DNA of 64,000 bases from Sciurus carolinensis (taxonomy: Eukaryota > Chordata > Mammalia > Rodentia > Sciuridae). The notes below the pieces were generated by a model. The model saw only the letters and a program-made list of their open reading frames with translations, was not told the origin of the DNA and made no database searches. Position numbers and translations under genes: made by a program. The stretch lies in assembly GCF_902686445.1 (NCBI RefSeq), contig NC_062232.1, positions 72,247,440-72,311,439 of the forward strand, written 5' to 3'. Position 1 is the first letter of the stretch. The number at the start of each line of letters is the position of its first letter. Positions 24,916-35,794 of the stretch are shown here, piece by piece.

Positions 24916-25962
24916 ATGAGAAAACAAGGGAAGAAAATGTCCCAAACAAACCTAGATACTACATCAATAAAACCCAATGACAGCACAGCAGAAGAAATGT
25001 CAGAAAGGGAGTTCAGAATGTACGTAATTAAAAGGATCAGGGAAGCTAATGAGGAGATGAAAGAGCAAATGCAGGCATTGAAGGAGGAGATGAAAGAGCA
25101 AATGCAGGCATTACATGATCGCACCAATCAACAGTTAAAAGACCAAATACGGGACGCAAGAGATCATTTCAATAAAGAGTTAGAGATACTGAAAAAAAAA
25201 CAAACTGAAATCCTTGAAATGAAGGAAACAATAAACCAAGTTAAAAACTCCATAGAAAGCATAACCAATAGGATAGAACACCTGGAAGACAGAACCTCAG
25301 ACATTAAAGACAAATTATTTAATCTTGAAAGCAAAGTTGGCCAAACAGAAAAGATGGTAAGAAATCATGAACAGAATCTACAAGCATTATGGGATATCAT
25401 GAAAAGGCCAAATTTAAGAATTATTGGGATTGAGGAAGGCTTAGAGAAACAAACCAAAGGAATGAACAATCTATTCAATGAAATAATAACAGAAAATTTC
25501 CCAAATCTGAAGAATGAAATGGAAAACCAAGTACAAGAGGCTTATAGAACTCCAAACATACAAAATTACAACAGACCCACACCAAGGCACATTATTATGA
25601 AAATACCTAACATACAAAATAAAGACAGAATTTTAAAGGCCACGAGAGAAAAGAATCAAATTACATTCAGAGGGAAACCAATAAGAATATCAGCAGATTT
25701 TTCAATCCAGACCCTAAAAGCCAGAAGGGCCTGGAACAACATATACCAAGCCCTGAAAGAAAATGGATGCCAACCAAGAATCTTATACCCAGCAAAACTT
25801 ACCTTCAAATTTGACGATGAAATAAGATCCTTCCATGATAAACAAAAGCTAAAGGAATTTACAAAAAGAAAGCCAGCATTACAGAAAATTCTCAGCAAAA
25901 TATTCCATGAGGAAGAGATGAAAAACAACGATGCAAATCAGCAACAGGAGGTGCTAGCCTAA
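24916..25962 (+). CDS. L1-A ORF1 protein, intact (348 aa)
   Basis: ORF1p is the trimeric RNA-binding nucleic-acid chaperone of L1 ribonucleoprotein particles in the cytoplasm. The frame is open over 348 residues, normal for mammalian ORF1p. Residues 1-45 are a basic and acidic head, and about 46-160 are a charged coiled coil with an 11-residue tandem duplication (residues 46-67, EEMKEQMQAL twice). About 164-258 are the RRM (RPNLRIIGIEEG at 164-175), and 259-320 are the C-terminal domain with LKARRAWNNIYQAL at 267-280 and ILYPAKLTF at 289-297. A second in-frame Met at residue 8 could be the true start. ORF2 follows after 31 bp. This is the only intact ORF of the two young L1s. Expression is not shown by sequence. 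Confidence 0.95.
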   Translation: MRKQGKKMSQTNLDTTSIKPNDSTAEEMSEREFRMYVIKRIREANEEMKEQMQALKEEMKEQMQALHDRTNQQLKDQIRDARDHFNKELEILKKKQTEILEMKETINQVKNSIESITNRIEHLEDRTSDIKDKLFNLESKVGQTEKMVRNHEQNLQALWDIMKRPNLRIIGIEEGLEKQTKGMNNLFNEIITENFPNLKNEMENQVQEAYRTPNIQNYNRPTPRHIIMKIPNIQNKDRILKATREKNQITFRGKPIRISADFSIQTLKARRAWNNIYQALKENGCQPRILYPAKLTFKFDDEIRSFHDKQKLKEFTKRKPALQKILSKIFHEEEMKNNDANQQQEVLA

Positions 25963-25993
25963 AGGAATAGCCAAATAAAGGAGAAACCAAATC

Positions 25994-28900
25994 ATGTCAA
26001 AAACAAATATGAGTCAATTGACTGGGAATACAAATCATATCACAATAATAACCCTGAATGCTAATAGCCTGAATTCATCAATCAAAAGACACAGACTGGC
26101 AGATTGGATTAAAAAGAAAAATCCAACAATATGCTGCCTGCAAGAGACTCATCTCATAGAAAGAGATACCCATAGACTAAAGGTGAAAGGATGGGGAAAA
26201 ACATACCATGCACACGGACACAGCAAAAAAGCTGGAGTATCCATCCTCATCTCAGATAATGTGGACTTCAAGCCAAAACTAGTCAGAAGGGATAAAGAAG
26301 GACATTACATGCTGCTTAAGGGAAGCATAAATCAGCAAGACATAACAATCATAAATATCTATGCCCCGAACATTGGCTCATCCACGTACGTCAAACAAAT
26401 CCTTCTCAATTCCAGAAATCAAGTAGACCACAACACAATAATACTAGGCGATTTTAACACACCTCTCTCACCACTGGATAGATCGTCCAAACAAAAATTG
26501 AATAAAGAAACTATAGATCTCAACAACACAATCAGCATGTTAGACTTAACAGACATATATAGAATATACCATCCAACAAAGAACGAATACACTTTCTTCT
26601 CAGCAGCACATGGATCCTTCTCTAAAATAGACCATATTTTATGCCACAAAGCTACTGTTAGCAAATACAAGAAGATAGAGATACTACCTTGTACTCTATC
26701 AGATCATAATGGATTGAAATTAGAAATAAATGACAGAATAAAAAACAGAAACTTCTCCAATACCTGGAGACTAAATAATACACTATTATATGATGAATGG
26801 ATAACAGAAGACATCAGGAGGGAAATAAAAAAATTCTTAGAAGTAAACAAGAACAAAGACACATCATATCAAAATCTCTGGGACACTATGAAAGCAGTAC
26901 TTAGAGGAAGATTTATTTCATGGGGTGCATTCAAAAAAAGAAGTAGAAATCAACAAATAAATGACTTAACACTACAGCTCAAAGTGCTAGAAAAAGAAGA
27001 GCAGACCAATACCAAAAGTAGTAGAAGACAGGAATAGTTAAAATCAGAGCCGAAATCAACGAAATCGAAACAAAAGAAACAATTGGAAAAATTAACAAAA
27101 TAAATAGTTGGTTCTTTGAAAAAATAAATAAAATTGATAAACCCTTAGCCACACTAACAAAGAGAAAGAGGGAGAAAACTCAAATTACTAAAATTCAGAA
27201 TGAACAAGGAAACATCACAACAGACACGAGTGAAATACAAAACATAATTAGAAGCTATTTCGAAAATCTATACTCCAACAAAAAACAAAACCTCGAAGAC
27301 ATCAACAAATTTCTAGAGACATATGAATTACCTAAACTGAACGAGGAGGACATACACAATTTAAATAAACCAATTTCAAGCAATGAAATAGAAAAGGTCA
27401 TCAAAAGCCTACCAACAAAGAAAAGTCCAGGACCAGATGGGTTCTCAGCCGAGTTCTACAAAACCTTTAAAGAAGAGCTCATTCCAATACTCCTCAATCT
27501 ATTCCATGAAATAGAAGAGGAGGGAACCCTCCCAAACTCGTTCTATGAAGCCAATATCACCCTGATACCTAAACCAGACAGAGACACATCGAGGAAAGAA
27601 AATTTCAGACCAATATCCTTAATGAACATCAACGCAAAAATTCTCAACAAAATTTTAGCAAATCGCATACAAATATATATTAAAAAGATAGTGCACCACG
27701 ATCAAGTGGGTTTTATCCCAGGGATGCAAGTTTGGTTCAACATTCGGAAATCAATAAATGTCATTCACCATATCAACAGACTTAAAGTTAAGAATCACAT
27801 GATTATTTCAATAGATGCAGAAAAAGCATTCGATAAAATACAGCATCCCTTCATGCTCAAAACACTAGAAAAAATTGGGGTAGTGGGAACATTCCTAAAC
27901 ATTATAAAGGCAATCTACGCTAAGCCCATGGCTAATATCATTCTAAATGGTGAAAAACTGAAAGCGTTCCCCCTAAAAACTGGAACAAGGCAGGGATGCC
28001 CTCTTTCACCGCTTCTATTCAACATCGTCCTTGAGACTCTAGCCAGAGCAATCAGACAAACCAAAGAAATTAAAGGGATACGAATAGGAAAAGAAGAACT
28101 CAAACTATCCCTGTTCGCTGATGACATGATTATATATTTAGAGGAACCTGGAAATTCCACCAGAAAACTTTTAGAACTCATAAGTGAATTCAGTAAAGTA
28201 TCAGGTTACAAGATCAATGCTCATAAATCCAATGCATTTTTATACATAAGTGATGAAACTTCAGAAAGAGAAATTAGGAAAACTACCCCATTCACAATAG
28301 CATCGAAAAAAATAAAATACTTGGGAATCAATCTCACAAAAGAGGTGAAAGACCTCTACAATGAGAACTACAGAACACTAAAGAAAGAAATTAAAGAAAA
28401 CCTTAGAAGATGGAAAGATCTCCCATGTTCCTGGATAGGCAGAATTAATATTGTCAAATGGCTATACTACCTAAAGTGCTATACAGATTCAATGCAATTC
28501 CAATTAAAATCCCAATGATGTACCTTGCAGAAATAGAGCAAGCAATTATGAAATTCATCTGGAAGAATAAAAAACCCAGAATAGCTAAAGCAATCCTCAG
28601 TAGCAAGAGTGAAGCAGGGGGTATTGCAATACCAGATCTTCAACTCTACTACAAAGCAATAGTAACAAAAACGGCATGGTATTGGTACCAAAATAGACAG
28701 GTAGATCAATGGTACAGAATAGAGGACATGGACACAAACCCAAATAAATACAATTTTCTCATACTAGACAAAGGTTCCAAAAATATGCAATGGAGAAAAG
28801 ATAGCCTCTTCAACAAATGGTGCTGGGAAAACTGGAAAACCATATGCAATAGAATGAAATTAAACCCCTATCTCTCACCCTACACAAAACTCAACTCAAA

Positions 28901-29838
28901 ATGGATCAAGGACCTCAGAATCAGACCAGAGACCCTGCATCTTATAGAAGAAAAGTAGGTCCAAATCTTCAACTTGTTGGCTTAGGATCAGACTTCCTTA
29001 ACAGGACTCCCATGCACAAGAAATAAAAGCAAGAATCAACAACTGGGATAGATTCAAACTAAAAAGCTTTCTCTCAGCAAAGGAAACTATCAGAAATGTG
29101 AAGAGAGAGCCTACAGAGTGGGAGAATATCTTTGCCAACCATACTTCAGATAGAGTGCTAATTTCCAGAATCTATAAAGAACTCAAAAAACTCTACACGA
29201 AGAATACAAATAATCCAATCAACAAATGGGCTAAGGAAATGAACAGACACTTCACAGAAGAAGATGTACAAGTAATCACCAGATATATGAAAAAATGTTC
29301 AACATCCCTAGTAATAAGGGAAATGCAAATCAAAACTACCCTAAGATTTCATCTCACCCCAATTAGAATGGCGATTATCAAGAACTCAAGCAACAATAGG
29401 TGTTGGCGAGGATGTGGTGAAAAAGGAACACTCATACATTGCTGGTGGGGTTGCAAATTAGTGCAGCCACTCTGGAAAGCAGTGTGGAGATTCCTCAGAA
29501 AGCTTGGAATGGAAACACCATTTGACCCAGCTATCCCACTCCTTGGCCTATACCCAAAGGACTTAAAATCAGCATACTACAGAGATACAGCCACATCAAT
29601 GTTCATTGCTGCTCAATTCACCATAGCCAGATTGTGGAACCAACCTAGATGCCCTTCAGTTGATGAATGGATAAAGAAACTGTGGCATATTTATACAATG
29701 GAATATTACTCCGCAATGAAGAATGATAAAATTATGGCATTTGTAGGCAAATGGACGAAATTGGAGAATATCATGCTAAGTGAGATAAGCCAATCTCAAA
29801 AAACTAAAGGACGAATGATCTCGCTGATAAGTGGATGA
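25994..29838 (+). pseudogene. L1-A ORF2 (endonuclease-reverse transcriptase), frameshifted
   Basis: ORF2p nicks target DNA and reverse-transcribes L1 RNA at the nick. The first 347 codons (25994-27037) are open and hold a complete AP-like endonuclease: N22/N24, E51 in QETH, Y123 in NIYAPN, D153/N155 in GDFN, D213, and D237-H238 in SDHN. A one-base deletion at about 27033 (GGAATAG where L1-B has GGAAATAG) ends the frame. The RT continues in the next frame with FADD at 28114-28125. Further one-base deletions, judged against L1-B, lie at about 28457, 28954 and 29013. The C-terminal C-X3-C-X7-H-X4-C motif (about 29402-29455) is complete. The joined length would be close to 1,280 residues, normal for ORF2p. 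I saw no other nonsense change, so decay is recent or partly due to assembly errors. Confidence 0.92.
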
Positions 29839-30072
29839 GGACATATAATGGGGGTTGGGAGGGGTTAGCATTAGGTTTAGGGTTAGGTTTAGAGTTAGGC
29901 TAAGGAGAGCGGTAAGAATGAAGGAAAGAAGGACTGTATAGAGGGAAAAGAGGGGTGGGAGGGGTGGGGGGAAGGGAAAAAAGAATAAACATCATTACCC
30001 TATGTAAACGTTAAAAATAAATAAATAAACAAAAAAAAAAACAAAAACAAACAAACAAACAAAAAAAAAACA
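29839..30072 (+). other. L1-A 3' UTR and tail
   Basis: The 3' UTR begins with a cluster of TTAGGG-like units (29863-29905), then a G-rich tract with four or more G runs (29951-29977), a potential G-quadruplex of the kind common in L1 3' UTRs. After CATTACCCTATGTAAACGTT the sequence changes directly into an impure A-rich tail. L1-B continues for about 85 bp more before its tail, so L1-A lacks the terminal part. Confidence 0.85.
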
Positions 30073-30081
30073 AAAATAAGT

Positions 30082-30420
30082 CATGCACAGAAAGTCAAGG
30101 ACTCCATAATCTCAGTCATATGAGGCATCTAAATATTTTACTGTCATAGAAATGAAGAGTAGAATGATAGTTCCCAGAGTCCAGGGTGAGTTTTTTTGGG
30201 AAGATATTATGAGAGTCTGATGGATGGGTAGTTAGTTAGTTAGCGTGGAACAAGAAACTTTGGTATACTCTTGCATAGTAGGGTGATTTAAATTAATACT
30301 GATGTACTCTACATTTCAGAAAGCTAGAAGAAAGGATTTTGAAATTTTGTCACAAAGAAATGATAAATATTTAAGAAGATAGACATGTTTAGCCTGATAA
30401 AAATCATTATACAATATATA
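30082..30420 (+). mobile_element. Continuation of the old L1 split by L1-A
   Basis: TCATGCACAGAAAGTCAAGG, then TATGAGGCATCTAAATATTT and AGAATGATAGTTCCCAGAG match the L1 segment around the ORF2 end and 3' UTR that should follow 23823. Together with 22004-23823 it forms one older insertion. Confidence 0.75.
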
Positions 30421-30479
30421 CTAGTATTGAAAATTACATGGTATCCCATTAATGTGTATACTTTTTATGTTTTTATATA

Positions 30480-31177
30480 TCAGGTAATAATAAAGACTAA
30501 TCCAAGAATATAATATCATTTGCAATATCATTAAAATAATAAAATATTATGAATAAATTTACCCAAAGATGTGAGATTTTTGTAAACTGAAAACTATTAA
30601 ATGCTCATAAAATAATTTTAAGACAAAATAAATGGAAAAATATCTCATATCCATGATTTGAAAGAATCAATAATGGGAAAATTTCCACACTATCAAAAGT
30701 GATCTATGGACACAAAGCAATCTTAAAAAAAACACATTCTAAAACTCTCATGGAATGACAAGATACCCAAATAGATAAAGCATCTTGAACAAAAGCAAAA
30801 CCAGAGTCATCACCTTCCAGTTTTCAAATTATATTATAAAAGATACAGAAATTTTTAAAAATATGATATTTCTCTATAAAAACAGACACAAAGAACAATG
30901 GAACAGAATAGAATGCCTTCAAATAAACCCGCACTTGTACATTCAACTTTTAAAAAAACACTTGCCATGAATTCACAATGTGAAAGTGTGTGAAATACTA
31001 TTATATGAACTAAAATATTCACATGCTGAAATGTAGGCTATTGTGTTACATCATATATAAAAATCAACTCAAAATAGATTAAAGATTTTCTGCAACTACA
31101 AAACTGCCAACATAAAACATAAAGGAAAAGCTCCTTGTTATTTCTTTGGTGCAATAATAAAAGCACAAGCAACAAAA

Positions 31178-31221
<44 letters not shown>

Positions 31222-31524
31222 GAAAAAAACTACAGCAGCATGAAAGATTTTGCCAGTAGAGGAATTAATTAACAGAGTGAAAAGGTAATATAGATTGGGA
31301 GAAGGTATTTACAAATTCTAAATTGAATAAGTGATTAATATCCAAAATATATCAAATTGAATAGCAAAATAGAAATGATAATAACTATTATAAATTCATT
31401 GAGAAATGGGAAAAGGATTTGAATAGATTTTTAGTCAAGGAGATATGTAAATAGCCAATATGTAAATGAAAATGTCCTCAACATTACTAATAATCAAGGA
31501 AATGCAATCAAAACCACAATGAGA
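30480..31524 (+). mobile_element. Old L1 ORF2 fragment
   Basis: Heavily decayed sense ORF2 from the thumb region (about 30600-30960) to the C-terminal part. A B1-dID SINE interrupts it at 31525 and L1-like sequence resumes after the SINE. Confidence 0.7.
31185..31219 (+). repeat. (CA)n microsatellite
   Basis: About 17 uninterrupted CA units, long enough to be polymorphic. They lie in old L1 sequence. Confidence 0.95.
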
Positions 31525-31737
31525 GCCGGATGCAGTAATGCACTTCTGTCTTCCCAGTGACCTGGGAGGCTGAGGCAGGAGATCTCCAGATCAAAGTCAG
31601 CTTCAGCAAAACCAAGGTGCTAAGCAACTCATTGGGACTCTGTCTCTAAATAAAATACAAAATAGGACTAGAGATGTAGCTCAGTGGCCAAGTATCCCAG
31701 AGTTCAATCCCCAGTACCCAAAAAACAAACAAAACAC
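31525..31737 (+). mobile_element. B1-dID SINE
   Basis: Sense dimer: B1 half (GCCGGATGCAGTAATGCAC ... GGGAGGCTGAGGCAGGAG ... CTCTGTCTCTAAATAAAATA), linker, ID half (AGATGTAGCTCAGTGGCC ... TTCAATCCCCAGTACCC) and A-rich tail. Diverged target duplication AACCACAATGAG / AAACACAATAAG on the two sides. Confidence 0.9.
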
Positions 31738-33440
31738 AATAAGTTATCACCTCACATTTCAAAGATGGTTATTAAAAAAAGAAAAAAAGTATCAGGTTGA
31801 AGAGAAATAAAATATCTATGAAGAAATAGAAAGTCTTAACAGACCATTGAGTAGCAGGATTGAGTCAGTAATAAAAAAATTTTCAAAGAAAATCCCAGAA
31901 CAAAATATTATTACTGCTGAATGTTATCAAATAGTTACAAAAGGAATAATGTTGATTTTCTCAAATTATTTCCAAATATTTAAGAAGAGGAAATTCTTCC
32001 AATGTCAGTCTATGAGGCCAGCATTACCTTGTTAACTAAAGCAGACATGGACACAACATAAGAAAAAATTTACAGGCCAATATATCTGTTCACTACAGAA
32101 GCAAAATTTCTCAAAAAAATACTAGTAAAGCAAATACTATAGCATATAATATAGAATATTCATACTGATGAAATGGGAGTCATCCCAGGGACTCAAACAT
32201 GTTTTAACTTAGGCAAATCAGTAAACATAATATACCACATTGATTGGATGAATGAAAAAACTATGTGACTATCCCAATGGAAACACAAAAAGTATTATAT
32301 AAAATTCAACATCTTTTCATGGTAAAAACTATGAAAACATAGGTATAGTGGGAAAGTATCAAAAAATAATAAAAGTCATATAATAAGACCATAGCTAACA
32401 TCATTCTGGAAAAGAGAAAAGCTGAAAACTGCCTAAAATCTGGAAAAGGATGTTTCACCACTTTCACTGGAGGTCTCAGAGCAATCGAGCAAAAGAAAAA
32501 AATAAGGAACATCCAAATCAAAAAGGAGGAAGTTCAATTTTCACAATTTAAAATGACATGATATTATATCTAGAAAAACCTCGAAGACTCCCCAAAACAC
32601 ATTAGAATCAATAAAAAAATTCAGCACTTTCAGTATATAAAAGCAACATACGAAAATGAATAGCAACAAATAGTAACAAACTGTGAAAAAAATCAAGGAA
32701 ACAGCACAATTAGAATAGCTACAAAATAAAATACTTAAGAATAAATGAAATAAATTGAGAAAAAATTTAATCACAGGTTCTCTGCAATGTTAACTATAAA
32801 AATTATAAATCCTTAATACAAGTGTTGCTAAAAAATACAAAAATGGAAATATGTCCTGTGTTTGTGACTTTGGAAGAATTAACATTGTAAAAATATCCAT
32901 ATGTCCCAAAGTAATCTACAGAATAAATGTAATCTCTACAAAAATATCAGTGACCTTCATCACAGAACTAGAAAAAAAAAAGGAAATTGTGTATGAAACC
33001 ACACACACACACACAAAAGAACCAAATAGGAAAAGCTTCTTATTTATAAGGAACAAACGAGAAGGTATTATGATACTTAACTTCAAAATATTCTGCAGAT
33101 CTGTAGGAACTATACCAGCATGATATTGTCATAAATACAGAAACACAGATCAACACAAAAGAAAAGAGTCTAAAACTTGACCCACAAATCTATACACAAC
33201 TGATCTTTGATAAAGTTTGTGAGAAAACAGATTGGGGAAAGGATAGTCTCTTCAACCAATGGTGCCTGAAAAATTGGATTTTCACATGCAGAAGAATAAA
33301 ACCTATTTCTCACCATAAAAAGGAACTTAAAGTAAAGACTAACTATGAGACCTGAATCTATGTCACTTCTAAATGAAATACAAAAGAAATGCTTTAAGAC
33401 ATTGGAATGAGCAAGGATTAGTGTGTGTGGGTGTGTGTGT
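31738..33440 (+). mobile_element. Old L1 ORF2
   Basis: Decayed sense ORF2. GAGGAAATTCTTCCAATGTC and CTATGAGGCCAGCATTACC (about 31988-32027) precede the RT region. Thumb sequence is near 32870-33000, where a small (CA)n lies at 33001-33014. No useful open frame remains. Confidence 0.75.
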
Positions 33441-33520
33441 ATAGTGCTGGGGATTCAACTCAATGCCACGTGCATGCTAGGCAAGTACTCTACCACTGAA
33501 CCACATTCCCAGCACAGGGT
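33441..33520 (-). mobile_element. ID SINE
   Basis: GTGCTGGGGATTCAACTCAA, GCTAGGCAAGTACTCTACC, ACTGAACCACATTCCCAGCA: an antisense monomeric ID head. The GT-rich and AT-rich runs on either side (33421-33441 and 33521-33655) hide any duplication. Confidence 0.85.
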
Positions 33521-33655
33521 GTATGTATACGTGTATATACACACATATAGTTTAAAAACATATATTTATATGTATATATTTATATATAATTAAAAATATG
33601 TATGTGTATATTTTTAAGTACAAATATATATGTATATATATATTTAAAAACATAG
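33521..33655. repeat. AT-rich TATA/TATG simple repeat
   Basis: Alternating ATATGT/TATATA sequence, partly self-complementary, next to the ID SINE. Confidence 0.7.
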
Positions 33656-35150
33656 GAAATGAAGCAAAAAAAGATGACATTGAACACAGCAAAAGAAAAA
33701 ACAGTGAAGTAACAATCTACAGAATGAGATAATATATTTGAAATTATACATATAAGGGGTTAAATACAGAGTATATAAGAAACTCCAAAAGCTCAATACA
33801 AAACACAAATAAACCAATTTTTTAAAAAATGACTAGCAGGTAAATAAAAAATGTTGACTATCACCAGTCATCAGGGAATTGCATATCAAATCACTAATGA
33901 GCTATTACCTCATATCTGTTACTGTGACTATTAGCAAAAGGACAAAAAATAATGAGTGCTGGTGAAAATGTGGAGCAAAAGGAACCCTTATACACTGTTA
34001 GTAGGATTACAATTAGTACAACCAGGATGGGAAAAGCAGTATGAATATTCCACAAAAATATTAAAAATAGAACTACCTTATAATCCAGTGATTCTAATAC
34101 TAGATATACATGCAAAGGAACTGAGATTAGTATGTTAAAGAGACATCCATACTCCAATATTTAGTGCTGCAGTATATACAATAGCCAAGAAATAGAAACA
34201 TTCTAAGTGCCCATCAAATGATTAATGGATAAAGAAAATATACATATATACAACATGATATATTATCCAGCCATAGAAATTGAATACTTTCATTCACTAT
34301 AATATGGGTGTACTGGAAAACATGTTAAGTGAAATGTGCTGGACACAGAATGATGAATTCTGCAAGATTTCCCTCACATGTGGAATCTAAACATGTAGAT
34401 ATAATAGGAGTTAAGAGCAGTGTAATGATTACCACAGTTTGGTAAAAAATAGGGGAGGGTTGGATGGGAAAATGTTGGTCAATAGGTACTAAGTTATAGT
34501 TAGGCAGAAAAATATATTCTCTGGTGTTATATTGCACATTAGGTTGAAGATAGATCAACATAACATACTGTATATTTTATTAAAAACTTACAATAAAGTA
34601 CTTTGAATGTTCCCACCTCAAAGAAATCATAAATATTTGAAGAAATAATATGTTTACCTTGATTGAAACACTACACAAATACACATGTAGTGGATTATCA
34701 TATGGTACCCCATAAAATACATGCAGTTTTTTGGTATCAATTAAAGTATAAGAAATTAGAAAAAATGTTAAATATATATACAAAAACACACATACACAAT
34801 TGCTAATTTTTGACTGAATCAAATATTCAGCATTATAAAAGAGAAAACCCTGTCATTTGTGACAACATAGATGAACCTGTAAAATATTATGTTAACTGAA
34901 ATACTCTAGGCAAAGAAAGTCAAATACCGCTTGATTTTACTTACATGTGAAATCGAATTTAGGCACTCTCACAGAAACAGTTTAGAAGGGAGGTTACCAG
35001 GGGTCAAGTGGTGGTTGAAATGGGAGATGTTGGTGAAAGGATACAAACTTGCATTTATAAGATTAATAATTTCTAGAGATCTTATGCATAGCATGGGAGT
35101 TCTATCAATAATATAGTACTTTTTACTTGAAATCTGTTAAAAGAATAGAC
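33656..35150 (+). mobile_element. Old L1, ORF2 C terminus and 3' UTR
   Basis: The region equivalent to the L1 C-terminal motif is seen at about 33950-34140 (GGTGAAAATGTGGAGCAAAA, then TATACACTGTTAGTAGGATT). The 3' UTR follows. A second, similar 3' UTR-like stretch (about 34840-35150, GACAACATAGATGAACCTG) suggests two overlapping old L1 ends or a duplication. Confidence 0.7.
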
Positions 35151-35364
35151 AAGTATTCCCACCACATACACAAAAGTAGTTAACTATGCTTTACTGTAGT
35201 AAGAAATTCACAAAAGATATTTATGAAAACATGTTCTAGACCTTAAACATACACAATATTTACTTATTATTTACATCTTGATAAAGCTGAGAAAATAACT
35301 ACTTTCTCAATCAGTATATACTCCCCTTCCTATTGAAAATTCTTCATAAAAGAATATAGAAAAT

Positions 35365-35562
35365 AGCCTGGCACAGTGACACACACTTGTAATCTCAGAG
35401 GTTCGGAAGGCTGAGGCAGGAGGACAGTGAGTTCAAAGCCAGCCTCAGCAACAGAGAGCCTCTAAGCAACTCAGTGAGACCCTGTCTCTAAATAAAATTG
35501 TGGCTCAGTGGTTGAGTGCCCCGAGTTCAATCTCTGGTATCAAAAAAAAAAAAAAAAAAAGG
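35365..35562 (+). mobile_element. B1-dID SINE with deleted linker
   Basis: The B1 half is complete (AGCCTGGCACAGTGACACAC ... GACCCTGTCTCTAAATAAAA) but runs straight into TTGTGGCTCAGTGGTTGAG, so about 20 bp of the usual linker and ID start are missing. An A tail follows. The target duplication AAGAATATAGAAAAT / AAGAATGTAGAAATT lies at 35350-35364 and 35566-35580. Confidence 0.9.
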
Positions 35563-35794
35563 AAAAAGAATGTAGAAATTAAAGTGAGACACAATTTTTT
35601 AATTAATATAAGAATAAATTATGATGATCCTAAAAAGTAAATAAAATTAAATTTAAAATGCAGAAATTTTATATTTGTAATGAAAAATTAATAATGTATC
35701 AACAATTGTGTAATAGAAATATAATTTTTCCTCATCAAGTTACCACATGAAACTATAGGCACATTTTTTAGAAACTTGTACAAATTATTTTCTA

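Larger units (their letters stand above)
23833..30072 (+). mobile_element. L1: L1-A: young full-length L1 retrotransposon
   Basis: A 6.24 kb autonomous-type LINE-1 on the plus strand. In order: a GC-rich 5' UTR with two tandem monomers, ORF1 (24916-25962, intact), a 31 bp spacer, ORF2 (25994-29838, four frameshifts), a 3' UTR with a TTAGGG-like cluster and a G-rich tract, and an impure A-rich tail. The target duplication AAAATAAGT lies at 23824-23832 and 30073-30081. It sits inside an older L1 in the same orientation. It is very similar to L1-B throughout, apart from indels and subrepeat number, which suggests a recently active subfamily. As assembled it cannot make full ORF2 protein. Confidence 0.95.

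Noticed and set aside
24916..29838. A host gene built from an RNA-binding protein and a polymerase
   Set aside because: Order, domains, spacing, promoter monomers, A-rich tail and target duplication identify an L1 retrotransposon.
29863..29905. A genuine interstitial telomere (chromosome fusion scar)
   Set aside because: The hexamers occur at the same place in L1-A and L1-B 3' UTRs, so they belong to the L1.
31185..31219. CRISPR-like or other spaced direct repeats
   Set aside because: Plain (CA)n microsatellite. No spaced repeat array exists in the window, and the DNA is eukaryotic.
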